In this document: piece after piece, positions 32,703 through 41,604 of the stretch
How the letters are laid out: each line of letters opens with the position of its first letter
Numbering within the stretch: position 1 is the stretch's first letter
NCBI GenBank assembly: GCA_041398565.1
Contig: JAWKUN010000004.1
Coordinates: forward strand, 496,001 to 560,000
Length of the DNA: 64,000 bases
Origin: DATGPD01 sp041398565
GTDB taxonomy: Bacteria; Planctomycetota; UBA1135; UBA2386
Direction: 5' to 3'
Program-made: the position numbers and the translations under genes
The notes under the pieces: generated by a model
The model's database searches: none
Told to the model about the DNA's origin: nothing
What the model saw: the letters and a program-made list of their open reading frames with translations, nothing else

Positions 32703-35243
32703 TCAGCGGCGCAGATCGGCGACGTCGACCAGCCCCCCCAGCCGGACGAACATCTCGTGGTCGAGGTCGGCCCCGGTGCAGGTCCCTGCCGCCAGCGCCT
32801 CGCGCAGCATCGCCTTGGCGCGCTGCGCGCGCTCCACCGCCAGCGTGCGGTCGTCATCCACGACGCGCAGCGCACATTCGGCGACGTAGCGCGGCGCCAG
32901 CCAGCCGGGCACGCCGCCGGCAGGCTGCACGCCCAGCCGCTCGGCGCAGGCCAGCGCCGCATCCAGCTCGCCGAGGGCCAGGAGCGCCTGGCACAGCGCG
33001 TTCTCGTGGTAGCTCATGTAGCTGCGGTAGACCCGGTGCCCGGGGTTGACCGCCAGCGCCCGCTCCTGCTCGGCTTCGGCCTCGACCAGCAGGACCCGCG
33101 CGCCCGCCGCGTCCCCGCGGCCGAGCAGCGACTGCGCCAGGTTGTGCAAGTTGCCGCCGAGCTCGCTGCGCAGCTCGGGAAACGCCGGGTAGTCGGCGAC
33201 GAGCGCGCGGCGGATGGCGATCGCTGCCCGCGCCGATGCCTCGGCTCGTGGACCTTCTCCGGCCTCCTGCTGCCAGACGGCGATCGCGTTGTGCGCCCGC
33301 GCCAGGTTGTGGCGACACTCCAGACTGTCGGGGAAGCGGGCCGCCGCCACCTGCGCCGCCTCCAGCGCGCGGCGGTACGAAGCGCCGGCATCCGCGTCTC
33401 GCTCGACCGCCGCCTCGGTGTTGCCGCGGTTGATCCAGACCCGACTGACGTGCGACAGCTCGCTCGCCGTGCTCGGAGCCGGTCCGCCGACCAGCGACGC
33501 CGCCACCTCCGACGCCTGCCGGCGCAGCACCATCGCCTCGTCGAAGCGGCGGGCGTCGTGCAGCTGGTTGCCCCACGAGTCGAGCGAGGTCAACAACACC
33601 ACGCGACCGCGCTGCGCCAGCGCCGGCGGCAGAGTCGAAACGGCCAGCACCACCTCGCACCGCGCGACCGCTTCGCGCCAGGCCTGCAGAGCCGGCTCGA
33701 CCTGGCCGACGCTGACGAGCAGGCGACCCTGGTCGGACAGCATCGCCGCCAGGTCGAGGCGCAGGCCGGCGTCGTCCGGCGCCGCCAGCAGGCATGGGGC
33801 GATGGCGTCGAGCGCGTCGCGGTAGGCGCGGCCGGCGCCGTCGACATCGCCGAGCTGAGCGCGCAGGTCGGCAAGACGGTAGTGCGCTCTTGCCAGACGA
33901 TCGCCGACGGTGCCGTGCCCGCCGGCCTGCTCGATGGCCACCAGCTGCTGCTCCAACTCGACCGCCCGCAGCAGCAGCGCCCGCCGCACCCCGGTCATGC
34001 CGGGCGCGCTGCGCAGGGCGCCGTGCGCGGTCTCGTGCAGCATCGCGTCGATCGCCGCCATCGTCAGCTGCAGGCTGCGGTCGGCGCGGGCCGCCGCCGC
34101 CAGCGCCCGCTGCCGCTGCCCGTGCAGCACCACGCCGAACGCGACCAACGCCACCAGCACCAGCGCCAGACATGCGGCGGCCAGACGGTTGCGCGCCACC
34201 CACTTGCCGGCCTCGGCCAGCGCCCCGGTGCGCCACGCGCGCACCACGCGCTGCGCGGCGAAGCGGCGCAGGTCGTCGGCCAGCTCGGCGGCGCTGGCGT
34301 AGCGCCGCTCGGGGTCGCGCGCCATCGCCGCGGCGCGGATCGCCAGCAGCTCGGTCGGCCCGCGCGGCTCGGGCGGCGGGCCGCGGCGCACGCGCTCGAT
34401 CACCGCCGCTGCCGGCGCCGCGCGGCCCGGCTCGAGATACGGCGGGCAGCCCGACAGCACCTGGTGCAGGATGGCACCCAGCGCGTAGACGTCGGCGCGG
34501 CGTGGCTCGCCACCCGCGCCAGCGAGCTGCTCCGGTGCCAGGAACGACGGCGTGCCCATCGCCGCGCCGTCGGCGTCGGCCAGCGCCAGGCCCCAATCGA
34601 GCACCAGCACCTCGCCGAACGCGCCGATCATCACGTTGGTCGGCTTCAGGTCGCGGTGCGCCACACCGCGGGCGTGGGCGAACGCCACCGTGTCGCACAC
34701 CCGCACCAGCACCTCGACCAAACGAGCCCGCGGCCACGCCGGGTCACCGGCGTGGTGCCGGTCGATGGCGTGATGCAGGCTGTCGCCGCGGACCAGCTCC
34801 ATGGTGAACCAAGCGCGGCCGTCGCCGGTCATGCCCGCGTCGTGCACCGGTACGACGCCCGGATGCCACAACCCGCCGACCAGCCGCGCCTCGGCCACCG
34901 CCTCGGCGACGTGGACGTGATGGTGCGACACCTTCAGCGCCAGCTCACGGTCGAGCGTCGCGTCGTGCACGCGCAGCACGGTGCCCATGCCGCCGCGCGC
35001 CACGGCGCCGAGCACCCGATAGCGCGACGGCAGTCCCGGCACCTCGAGCGCCGCCGGCGGCTGTTGCGCCGACCGCAGCTCGTCGGCGATCACCTGCTCG
35101 AAGCCCGGATAGCGCGCCTGGTATTCGGCCAGGCTGCGCTCGGCACCAGCGTCGCGGTCGCGCAGCAGGTCCTTGAGGAATGCCACCTGCACCGAGGCGA
35201 TCTCGGCGGCCGCGGTCTCGGCATTCTCGTCGGGCTTCAGCAC
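32703..35243 (-). CDS. Transmembrane Ser/Thr protein kinase with TPR sensor domain
   Basis: 846 residues from GTG at 35243. After a 70-residue N-terminal extension comes a Hanks-type kinase: GAVARGGMGTV (79-89), Lys104, Glu118, HRDLKPTN (196-203, catalytic Asp198) and DWGLA at 216-220 where most kinases have DFG. The DWG form is common in planctomycete kinases. GTPSFLAPEQL is the activation-loop end. A membrane segment at about 353-374 (LAAACLALVLVALVAFGVVL) is followed by about 470 residues of TPR-like repeats, presumably outside the cytoplasm. It is divergent from the ECF sigma gene with 104 bp between the starts, a pairing often seen in this phylum, so the sigma factor may be a target. Substrates unknown. 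Confidence 0.94.
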   Translation of the reverse strand: MLKPDENAETAAAEIASVQVAFLKDLLRDRDAGAERSLAEYQARYPGFEQVIADELRSAQQPPAALEVPGLPSRYRVLGAVARGGMGTVLRVHDATLDRELALKVSHHHVHVAEAVAEARLVGGLWHPGVVPVHDAGMTGDGRAWFTMELVRGDSLHHAIDRHHAGDPAWPRARLVEVLVRVCDTVAFAHARGVAHRDLKPTNVMIGAFGEVLVLDWGLALADADGAAMGTPSFLAPEQLAGAGGEPRRADVYALGAILHQVLSGCPPYLEPGRAAPAAAVIERVRRGPPPEPRGPTELLAIRAAAMARDPERRYASAAELADDLRRFAAQRVVRAWRTGALAEAGKWVARNRLAAACLALVLVALVAFGVVLHGQRQRALAAAARADRSLQLTMAAIDAMLHETAHGALRSAPGMTGVRRALLLRAVELEQQLVAIEQAGGHGTVGDRLARAHYRLADLRAQLGDVDGAGRAYRDALDAIAPCLLAAPDDAGLRLDLAAMLSDQGRLLVSVGQVEPALQAWREAVARCEVVLAVSTLPPALAQRGRVVLLTSLDSWGNQLHDARRFDEAMVLRRQASEVAASLVGGPAPSTASELSHVSRVWINRGNTEAAVERDADAGASYRRALEAAQVAAARFPDSLECRHNLARAHNAIAVWQQEAGEGPRAEASARAAIAIRRALVADYPAFPELRSELGGNLHNLAQSLLGRGDAAGARVLLVEAEAEQERALAVNPGHRVYRSYMSYHENALCQALLALGELDAALACAERLGVQPAGGVPGWLAPRYVAECALRVVDDDRTLAVERAQRAKAMLREALAAGTCTGADLDHEMFVRLGGLVDVADLRR

Positions 35244-35347
35244 GCGCGGGTTCCGTGCGGCGCACGCGACGAGCGCCGGTCGGTTGCCGCCGCGGTGGCG
35301 ATCGTCCCGGCCGGGCCCCGGCGACGCGGTGGAGGCGGTAGCCTACC

Positions 35348-35995
35348 GTGTCGATCGCCCGACACATGCCGCCCGCCGACCCCACGCCACCGACCTCGCT
35401 GTTCGCGCGCCGCGCCCTGCACGGCGACCGCGACGGCCTGAGCGTGTTGATGGCGCGCCTGCGACCACTGCTGCTGGCGCAGATCCGCTACCGCCTGGGG
35501 CCGTCGCTGCTGCGCCAGCACGACCCGGAAGACGTCCTGCACGACGCCTGGCTGGTGGCGATCCCGCGCCTGGGCGACCTCGAGGACGAGGGACGGCGCG
35601 CCACGCCGACCGTACTCAGCTTCCTCGGCACGACCATCCTGCACGTGGTGCGCAACCTGGCGCGTGCCGCCGCCCGCCAACCGACGACCGCGACCGCCGA
35701 ACCGGCGGCCCTCGCCACCGGCGTGGTCACCGCCTGCGTCCGCCGCGAGCGCGACCAGCGGGTGCAGCAGGCGATCGCCGCGCTCACCGAGCCGGATCGC
35801 GCCGCGCTGGTGTTGCGCGGCATCGAACAACAGCCGCTGCCGGCGGTGGCGCGACTGCTCGGCATCAGCACCGAGGCCGCCGGCAAACGCTACCGCCGGG
35901 CGCTGGTGCGCCTGCGCCGTAGCCTGCCGCGCGAGCTGGTCGCCGAGCTGACCGCGGCCGCCACTCACCGCACGCCGCCCAGCGTCGTCTCGTAG
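35348..35995 (+). CDS. ECF-type RNA polymerase sigma factor
   Basis: 215 residues from GTG at 35348, which has GGAGG 12 nt upstream; an ATG at 35366 without Shine-Dalgarno would give 209. Region 2 is visible (ARRALHGDRDGLSVLMARL; HDPEDVLHDAWLVAIPRL) and region 4 as a helix-turn-helix (IAALTEPDRAALVLRGIE; LPAVARLLGISTEAAGKRYR). It belongs with planctomycete ECF sigma factors encoded beside Ser/Thr kinases; no anti-sigma gene adjoins it. It probably directs transcription of a dedicated gene set in response to the divergent kinase. Its 3' end overlaps that of the convergent propeller gene by 31 bp. Confidence 0.92.
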   Translation: MSIARHMPPADPTPPTSLFARRALHGDRDGLSVLMARLRPLLLAQIRYRLGPSLLRQHDPEDVLHDAWLVAIPRLGDLEDEGRRATPTVLSFLGTTILHVVRNLARAAARQPTTATAEPAALATGVVTACVRRERDQRVQQAIAALTEPDRAALVLRGIEQQPLPAVARLLGISTEAAGKRYRRALVRLRRSLPRELVAELTAAATHRTPPSVVS

Positions 35996-38478
35996 GCGTT
36001 GCTGGTGACCAGCCCGAGTCGGTTGGCGACGGTGTCCTGGGCGAAGAACTGGGTGAACACCGAGGCGCCGACCAGCGCCACATCGTTGGGAAAGTCCAGC
36101 GGCAGCTGCAGCCGTCCCGCCGCCGGCGCCGTCGCGCCCAGCACCAGCTCCTGGCTGCAGTAGGTGACGCAGCCCGGTGCGCCCACGGGACTCATCTCGA
36201 ACGGGAGCGGCAGGCCCGCGAACTGGCGATCGGAGACGCCGAGCATGAACCACACGCGGCTGCCCGGGATCAGCCGCGCGCAGCTGTAGACCACGCGCAT
36301 ACCCACCTCCGGCGTGCCGCTGACGTCGTGCAGCGGGCTCTGGCCGGTGCTGCCGTTGCAACCGCTGCCGAACGATCGCGTCGAGCCCGACACGCGCTCC
36401 TCGAACTCGGCCTGCACCTGCACGTTGAGCGAACTCAGCTGCACCGTGACGTCGTTGGTGAACACGAAGCGCAGCGCCCCGTCGTCGACGCGCCACCACT
36501 TGAAGGCGCCGCCGTTGTAGCTGGTCGGCGCGAACAGGGTCACCGACTGCGGCGGGCGGTAGACCCGCTGGAACGGCGTCGCGCCGTTGCGCTGGCCGTT
36601 CACGTCCGCCACGGTCAGGATGATCGTCGCCCCATCGGTCGGTGCCGAGCCGACCGACAGCTTGCGCGCGACGTCGTAGAACGCCGACATCGCGTGCGAG
36701 GTCGTACCCATGTCGGCCACCTCCACCGTGCGGTTCGTGGTGTTGCCGCCGTTGCCGCTCCAGTGGTCGAACGTCCACACCTCGGAACCGCTCTGGTGCA
36801 CCAGCGGCGCCGTGAGGGTGTAGCCCTGGTATTGGGCGAAGCGTCGGGTGAAGGTGGTCACGCCGTCCTTCTGCCCGTCGAGATCGGTCTCGGCCAGGGT
36901 CACCGCCACCCCGCTCGGCACCGAGCCGACGCTCAGGGTGTTGAACGCCGGCTGGTCGAGTTCGCGGCTGAACCAGACGTACTGCGCCTGCGCGCCGCCC
37001 TGCGGATCGGCCGCCGAGCAGACGAAGGTGAACGGCTCGGTATGGTTGCGTTCCACCGAGAAGTAGTCGCCCCAACGTGGCATCGAGGGGCTGCTGTCCG
37101 GCACGTCGATCACCGCCCGCCAACGCTGGTTGTGGTGCTGCGGGTCGAACTGGTCCACCAGATAGACCACGTTGTGCACATGCGTGTCGGGGCCGCCCAC
37201 CGCCATGGTCACGCCGCGGTCGCCGCGCACGTTGGTGGCGATCGCCGGGTAGGCCACCGCCACGTCGTTGTTGTAGGTGTCCTGCGCCGCGAACAACGTG
37301 TGGTCGGACACGCGGAAGCGCGCCACGCGCACGAACGGGAACGGACGACCGGTCTGCTGCGGGCAGGTCCACAGGAAGCCGTACTCGCTGGGCTTGGCGT
37401 AGCCGCCCTGGATGCGTGGGTCGGCGTTCGCCACCCAGTTGATACCGTTGGGCGCCAGCGCCATCGGCGTCGCCTGCACCCAGCTCGGGATCGAGCGGTC
37501 GTCGAACGACGCGGTGTTGGAGTTGTCGGGCATGCGGTAGATGCGCAGCGTCGCGGTGTCCTCGTGACCGCCCCAGTACATGGTGCCGCCAGCCCCCTGG
37601 GTGAAGCGGTACGAGCCGCTGGAACCGAGGAAGCTGCTCGACCCCGGCGCCTGGCGCGTTGCCCATTGCGCGGTCAGCCGGTTGCCCTGCGCCAAGTCGG
37701 TCAGGGGCACCCGCCACACCACCGAGTTGGTGTTGTTGCCGCTGAAGTCGAACACGTTGGAGGTGAGGTAGAGGAAGGTGTTGGTCACCGCCACGTCGGG
37801 GAAGTCGAACCAGCGGCTGCTCGGCTGGTTGAACATCTGCGGGTCGAACACCCAGCTGAACCAGATCTGGTCGCGCAGGTCGTCGCGTCCCACCGCCACC
37901 GCCACCCGGACGCTGCCGCGGCCGGTCAGCGAGCTGCGCCCGTACTGGATGAACCAGATGGTCAGGTCGTTGCGCGGGTCGCGCAGCACGCGCTGGTCGC
38001 AGCACACCCCGGCGTCGATCGCCGGGAACAGCGTGCCCGGGTTGACGAAGGTCCAGCTCGAGCCGGCGTCGACCGACACCGCGCCCCAGGTGTTGGCGGT
38101 GACGAAGGCGGTGTCGCGGCTGAGCGTCGCGGTCGGCTCCGGGCAGCAGGCGCTGGCCGGCATCGGCAACGTCGACCGGTTCCAGAAGCGGATGGTGTCG
38201 GGAGCGCCGGGGCCGGAGGCAGCGGCAGCACGGGACGGGAGATCGGGCGGCTGCGGCAGGTCGTTGTGGCCGATCGGCACCGGCAGGCGCTCGTGCTCGG
38301 GGATCTCGGGCAGGAACAGTCGCGGAACGGGTGCGGCGTCGAAACCCTGCCAGCGGTGACGTTCGGCCGGGACGGACGTGGTGCCGGTTGCGAACGGGAC
38401 GACGACCGTGGGTCGCTGCTGCGCGGAGAGGGAGACCGCCACCAGGGCCAATGGGGCGAGGAGGAGGACGCGTTGCAT
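35965..38478 (-). CDS. Large secreted propeller-like protein, paralogue of the 8985-11558 protein
   Basis: 837 residues from ATG at 38478, giving a signal peptide (MQRVLLLAPLALVAVSLSAQ). The order matches the other paralogue: propeller-like region with Asp-box (SVDAGSSWTFVNP) and CCDQR, two modules of the D-x-D/N-G-Q-x-x-G-x-T-x-F type ending in an aromatic W (TFDHWSGNGG), and a C-terminal domain with FGSGCNGSTGQSPLHDVSGT, the Cys pair of GAPGCVTYCS, and FPNDVALVGASVFTQF near the end. The cysteine and Asn-Asp positions of this C-terminal domain match between the two. Cell-surface or extracellular location is likely; no enzyme residues are evident. The stop lies inside the 3' end of the ECF sigma gene (31-bp convergent overlap). 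Confidence 0.88.
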   Translation of the reverse strand: MQRVLLLAPLALVAVSLSAQQRPTVVVPFATGTTSVPAERHRWQGFDAAPVPRLFLPEIPEHERLPVPIGHNDLPQPPDLPSRAAAASGPGAPDTIRFWNRSTLPMPASACCPEPTATLSRDTAFVTANTWGAVSVDAGSSWTFVNPGTLFPAIDAGVCCDQRVLRDPRNDLTIWFIQYGRSSLTGRGSVRVAVAVGRDDLRDQIWFSWVFDPQMFNQPSSRWFDFPDVAVTNTFLYLTSNVFDFSGNNTNSVVWRVPLTDLAQGNRLTAQWATRQAPGSSSFLGSSGSYRFTQGAGGTMYWGGHEDTATLRIYRMPDNSNTASFDDRSIPSWVQATPMALAPNGINWVANADPRIQGGYAKPSEYGFLWTCPQQTGRPFPFVRVARFRVSDHTLFAAQDTYNNDVAVAYPAIATNVRGDRGVTMAVGGPDTHVHNVVYLVDQFDPQHHNQRWRAVIDVPDSSPSMPRWGDYFSVERNHTEPFTFVCSAADPQGGAQAQYVWFSRELDQPAFNTLSVGSVPSGVAVTLAETDLDGQKDGVTTFTRRFAQYQGYTLTAPLVHQSGSEVWTFDHWSGNGGNTTNRTVEVADMGTTSHAMSAFYDVARKLSVGSAPTDGATIILTVADVNGQRNGATPFQRVYRPPQSVTLFAPTSYNGGAFKWWRVDDGALRFVFTNDVTVQLSSLNVQVQAEFEERVSGSTRSFGSGCNGSTGQSPLHDVSGTPEVGMRVVYSCARLIPGSRVWFMLGVSDRQFAGLPLPFEMSPVGAPGCVTYCSQELVLGATAPAAGRLQLPLDFPNDVALVGASVFTQFFAQDTVANRLGLVTSNAYETTLGGVR

Positions 38479-38645
38479 GTGCCCCCGATGTCCGGGGACA
38501 CGGCACACGGACACGATATCGAGGCTGCGGGGTTCGACCTTCCGCTTGGCGATCACGTCGTCGCATGGCTGGCGATCGACGTTCGGCGGTTGGGCAAGGC
38601 GCAAGCCGAAGTGTCGGGGTGCTACACCCGCGGAGCCGTCCGATC

Positions 38646-38816
38646 CGGCGCGAAGCGCCGACCGCAACCACGCCTTTGGTTGCGGCTCCGGCCGCGATGG
38701 GCTGCAAGGTGCCGCGAATCCTCTCGAGGCGCGCGAACTCGTGCTTCGCCCGTCGAGCCGCGACGCGCCGAAGCCAGCCACTTCGGCGCGGCCCTGGAAA
38801 CCCCGGGCGGCCGGGG
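38646..38816. repeat. Cluster of four hairpins in the 403-bp gap 38479-38881
   Basis: Between the FG-GAP gene stop and the propeller gene start four perfect inverted repeats follow each other: 38646-38660 (CGGCGC, 3-nt loop), 38662-38685 (CCGCAACCA, 6-nt loop), 38764-38790 (CGCGCCGAAG, 7-nt loop) and 38801-38816 (CCCCGG, 4-nt loop). None is followed by a T-tract on either strand. They may act as a factor-dependent terminator or an mRNA-protecting structure between two independently regulated genes. No open frame in the gap looks coding. Confidence 0.75.
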
Positions 38817-38881
38817 AATCACCTGCCGTGGGACGCGAAGGCGTGCCGTTCCGTATCCCGCGGCGGATCAGCGCCTGCCCG

Positions 38882-40429
38882 TCACTGCACCTCGAACGGC
38901 CACCACCCGGTGGCGTGCAGCGGGCGCGAGCCGTCGCCGAAGTCGATGCCCTGCACGTAGAAGGTCCGGCCGGCGAGGAAGGCGAGGTTGGGGATGCGCA
39001 ACGGGAGCTCGCCCTTGCCGACCACGTCCATGGCCAGCGTGCCGAGCATCGTCGTGCTCGACGGGTCGAGGTGCCACAGACCGGGCGCTCCGAGCGAGAT
39101 CGGGATGGTCGCGCGCTGCGCGCTCAGGCCCACCGCGAACACGGTGCCGACGCGCCCGCACACCTCCACCCGGTACGTCCCGCCGCGCGGAGCGCTCGGC
39201 AGGCCCCACACCTGGCGGTGCAGGTTGAACAGCACCGCCCCCGTGCTCGGCGGCGGACCGAACAGGCCGATGCCGTTGGCGAACGCGTCCTCGTCGCCGT
39301 CGCCGTCGAGGTCGGCGAAGGCGAGGCGGTCGATCGACAAGTTGCTGCGCCACGCGCCGTGGATCCAGCCGGGCGAGTCGACGAAGCCGCCGTGCCCGTC
39401 GTTCAGCAGCACCGACGGCTCGGGGCCCGCCCCCGAGAACACGATGTCGGGGAAGCCGTCGACGTTCACGTCACCGACCGCGGCCGAGTACTCCACCCAC
39501 AGCGGCTTGATCGGCGGGAACGGCAGCAGGGTCAGTTGCCGTCCCCCGTCGTTGCGGAAGACCTGCATGTGCCCCTGGAAGAACAGGTCGTCGTCACCGT
39601 CCCCGTCGACGTCCAGGATGAAGGCGCGCCTCACCATCCCGGCCGGAGGGATAGTCTGGACCGTGAAGTACCCCGACCCGTCGTTCCACAGGATGCGCTT
39701 GGGGATCGGGTTGGGGCTGCCCCAGTTGCCACGGCCGATGACGAGGTCCGGCGCGCCGTCGCCGTCCAGGTCGCCTGCCGTGATCAGGTCGTAGGTGGTG
39801 AGTCCTGCTGGCATTCGCGCACTCGTCACATCGGTGAAGTGGCCGGTACCGTCGTTGAGCCAGAGCTCGACGCGACCGCTCAACGACCCGAAGGTCTCAC
39901 CACCGAAAGCGACATCCAGATCGCCATCGCGGTCGAAGTCGGCGATCGCCGGCGACCAGCGTTGTGAGGGAGACTGCGGGAAGCGCGTCAGGTCGATCGT
40001 GAAGTTGCCCGCCCCATCGTTGATGAAGACGTAGGGGCGGTCGGCGCCGCCGAAACTACCCAACGACAGCCCAGCCGCAACAACGTCACCGTCACCATCT
40101 CCATCTATGTCTCCGATGGACAGACCAGCGTTACTCAGAGACCGAGAAGACGGTGGAGGCACCAACTCTGTTGACAGCCAACCGCGCCCATCGTTTCGAA
40201 GGACGGTCATCACGCTGCTGTTGTTCCACGAGCCACTACAAAGGAGGTCGATGTCACCGTCATGGTCTACGTCGCAAGGCATCGGGAGGTACCCCGCCGT
40301 GGTGAAGATCAACTCCTGCCGCGCCGCCAGCCCCGGCCCCCATTCGAGAATGGGAGCCAACGCCTGCGCGCCCGCAGCTTGCGCCAGGCACAGACCGAGA
40401 AGACCGCTGGCTTGTCGTCGTCGTATCAT
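38882..40429 (-). CDS. Secreted FG-GAP/VCBS repeat protein
   Basis: 515 residues from ATG at 40429, with signal peptide MIRRRQASGLLGLCLAQAAG. At least six calcium-type loops of the DxDxDGxxD form occur at regular spacing (DVDHDGDIDLL; DIDGDGDGDVV; DFDRDGDLDVA; DLDGDGAPDLV; DVDGDGDDDLF; DLDGDGDEDAF), the pattern of an integrin-alpha-like seven-bladed FG-GAP propeller. The final 100 residues form a beta-rich domain (YRVEVCGRVGTVFAVGLSAQ; RIPNLAFLAGRTFYVQGIDF) that may anchor or sort the protein. Probably an extracellular calcium-binding adhesion or carbohydrate-binding protein. It begins 9 bp after the stop of the truncated beta-helix frame, same strand. Confidence 0.93.
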   Translation of the reverse strand: MIRRRQASGLLGLCLAQAAGAQALAPILEWGPGLAARQELIFTTAGYLPMPCDVDHDGDIDLLCSGSWNNSSVMTVLRNDGRGWLSTELVPPPSSRSLSNAGLSIGDIDGDGDGDVVAAGLSLGSFGGADRPYVFINDGAGNFTIDLTRFPQSPSQRWSPAIADFDRDGDLDVAFGGETFGSLSGRVELWLNDGTGHFTDVTSARMPAGLTTYDLITAGDLDGDGAPDLVIGRGNWGSPNPIPKRILWNDGSGYFTVQTIPPAGMVRRAFILDVDGDGDDDLFFQGHMQVFRNDGGRQLTLLPFPPIKPLWVEYSAAVGDVNVDGFPDIVFSGAGPEPSVLLNDGHGGFVDSPGWIHGAWRSNLSIDRLAFADLDGDGDEDAFANGIGLFGPPPSTGAVLFNLHRQVWGLPSAPRGGTYRVEVCGRVGTVFAVGLSAQRATIPISLGAPGLWHLDPSSTTMLGTLAMDVVGKGELPLRIPNLAFLAGRTFYVQGIDFGDGSRPLHATGWWPFEVQ

Positions 40430-40438
40430 CGCTTTCGA

Positions 40439-41500
40439 TCAACGTCGCATGACTTCGTCCACGATCCGGCCGAGCTGCTCACGGGTCGGACGTGGGGAGG
40501 GAGAAACCGAGCTTCCCGCGGCCTGTCGAAACTGCGTCCCGCGCGCACCAAGCCCCTCCACCGGAGGTGGTGTGCGGATGCCGAGGAAAGTCTGCAGGTT
40601 CGTGCCCTGCCACTCGCAGTTGAAGCGCAGGGCCGAGACCAGGAGCGGCGGCGAGCCGAACGGCACCTGGTCGGGACATCCGACCGGCGCATCCCCGAAC
40701 CCCCACACGTTGACGTCGTACGCGAACGGCGACGTGCCTCCGCACGGTGCGTACGGACCGAGGATTTGGCTCGGGAACAGCGTCCACGGACCAACCGTTC
40801 CGGTCGACCAGGGCGTTCCGATAGGGTAGGTCCCGGGAGGATTGAGCGTCGCGTCCCGCACGTACATCGGCGATCCCATCTGCGGGCTCCAAGACGTCGA
40901 CGCGGTGTACATGGGCGTGGCGTAGTTGTGGAACAACGCTGGGTTGTCGAAGCGTTGGCGGGACGGGAAGTTGGGAGCTGGGGCGGCCTCCAGCGGATCA
41001 TCGAACCACGGGTTGCACCCGTAGATGTCGTTCGCGAACTGTGGAACCGCGAGCGGGTCCGCCATCAGTCCCCCCCAGTACGGATGCAAGTCCGGCACTA
41101 GGTGCGGCGTGAAGTCGCACTCCAGCCCACGCATGAAGGGCTTCCAGCCGAAGATGAAGGACTGCCAGTTGCGCGTCGCAATCAACGGTGGGCTCGTGCT
41201 TCCGAACGCCGTCCCCATCGTGTAGTCGCCCACCTCGCCGTCCGGCGACCCCTGCACGTGCACGAACCATGTCGGGTAGCCCGCCGCGAAGATGTTGCAG
41301 ACCGGCCGCGGCCACGGCCCCGGCAAGTCGAAGAAGTAGATGCCGCCGTGCGGCGTCGCCAGCGGGGCACCGAGTCGGGTGTTGCCGGACCAGACGCCGA
41401 TCCTGTTCCAGGCGACCGTGTTGTTGATGATGCGCAGCCGCTGGATGACGTCCATGCGCGGGTACTCCGCCTGCACGAAACTGTCGGCTCCGATCCCCAC
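40439..41500 (-). CDS. N-terminally truncated parallel beta-helix-like protein
   Basis: 353 residues from GTG at 41500. Asn/Ile-rich sequence such as RIINNTVAWNRIGVW and VGIGADSF suggests a right-handed beta-helix of the pectate-lyase type; the second half is aromatic-rich and has Asn/Pro turns. No signal peptide is visible. Protein-like sequence in the same frame continues upstream to about 41608 (GLIGAGAGIYTYFDPALEL), where a CTG codon overlaps the stop of the AsmA-like gene as CTGA, but no ATG, GTG or TTG exists between 41608 and 41500. Either a CTG start is used in coupling with the AsmA gene, or this is the remnant of a secreted protein whose N-terminus was lost. Function unknown. Confidence 0.55.
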   Translation of the reverse strand: MGIGADSFVQAEYPRMDVIQRLRIINNTVAWNRIGVWSGNTRLGAPLATPHGGIYFFDLPGPWPRPVCNIFAAGYPTWFVHVQGSPDGEVGDYTMGTAFGSTSPPLIATRNWQSFIFGWKPFMRGLECDFTPHLVPDLHPYWGGLMADPLAVPQFANDIYGCNPWFDDPLEAAPAPNFPSRQRFDNPALFHNYATPMYTASTSWSPQMGSPMYVRDATLNPPGTYPIGTPWSTGTVGPWTLFPSQILGPYAPCGGTSPFAYDVNVWGFGDAPVGCPDQVPFGSPPLLVSALRFNCEWQGTNLQTFLGIRTPPPVEGLGARGTQFRQAAGSSVSPSPRPTREQLGRIVDEVMRR

Positions 41501-41604
41501 CGCGTTGTTCGTGATGAAGCAGTTGGTGATGAGGAAGTGCGACGTCAGGTGCGGCAGCTCTAATGCCGGGTCGAAGTAAGTGTAGATCCCTGCACCCGCG
41601 CCGA

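Noticed and set aside
31179..35441. 1420-codon plus-strand open frame opposite the Ser/Thr kinase and PfkB genes
   Set aside because: The sequence is Arg/Gln/His-rich and low in hydrophobic order, as expected for the antisense of high-GC genes. The minus-strand products have full family motifs.
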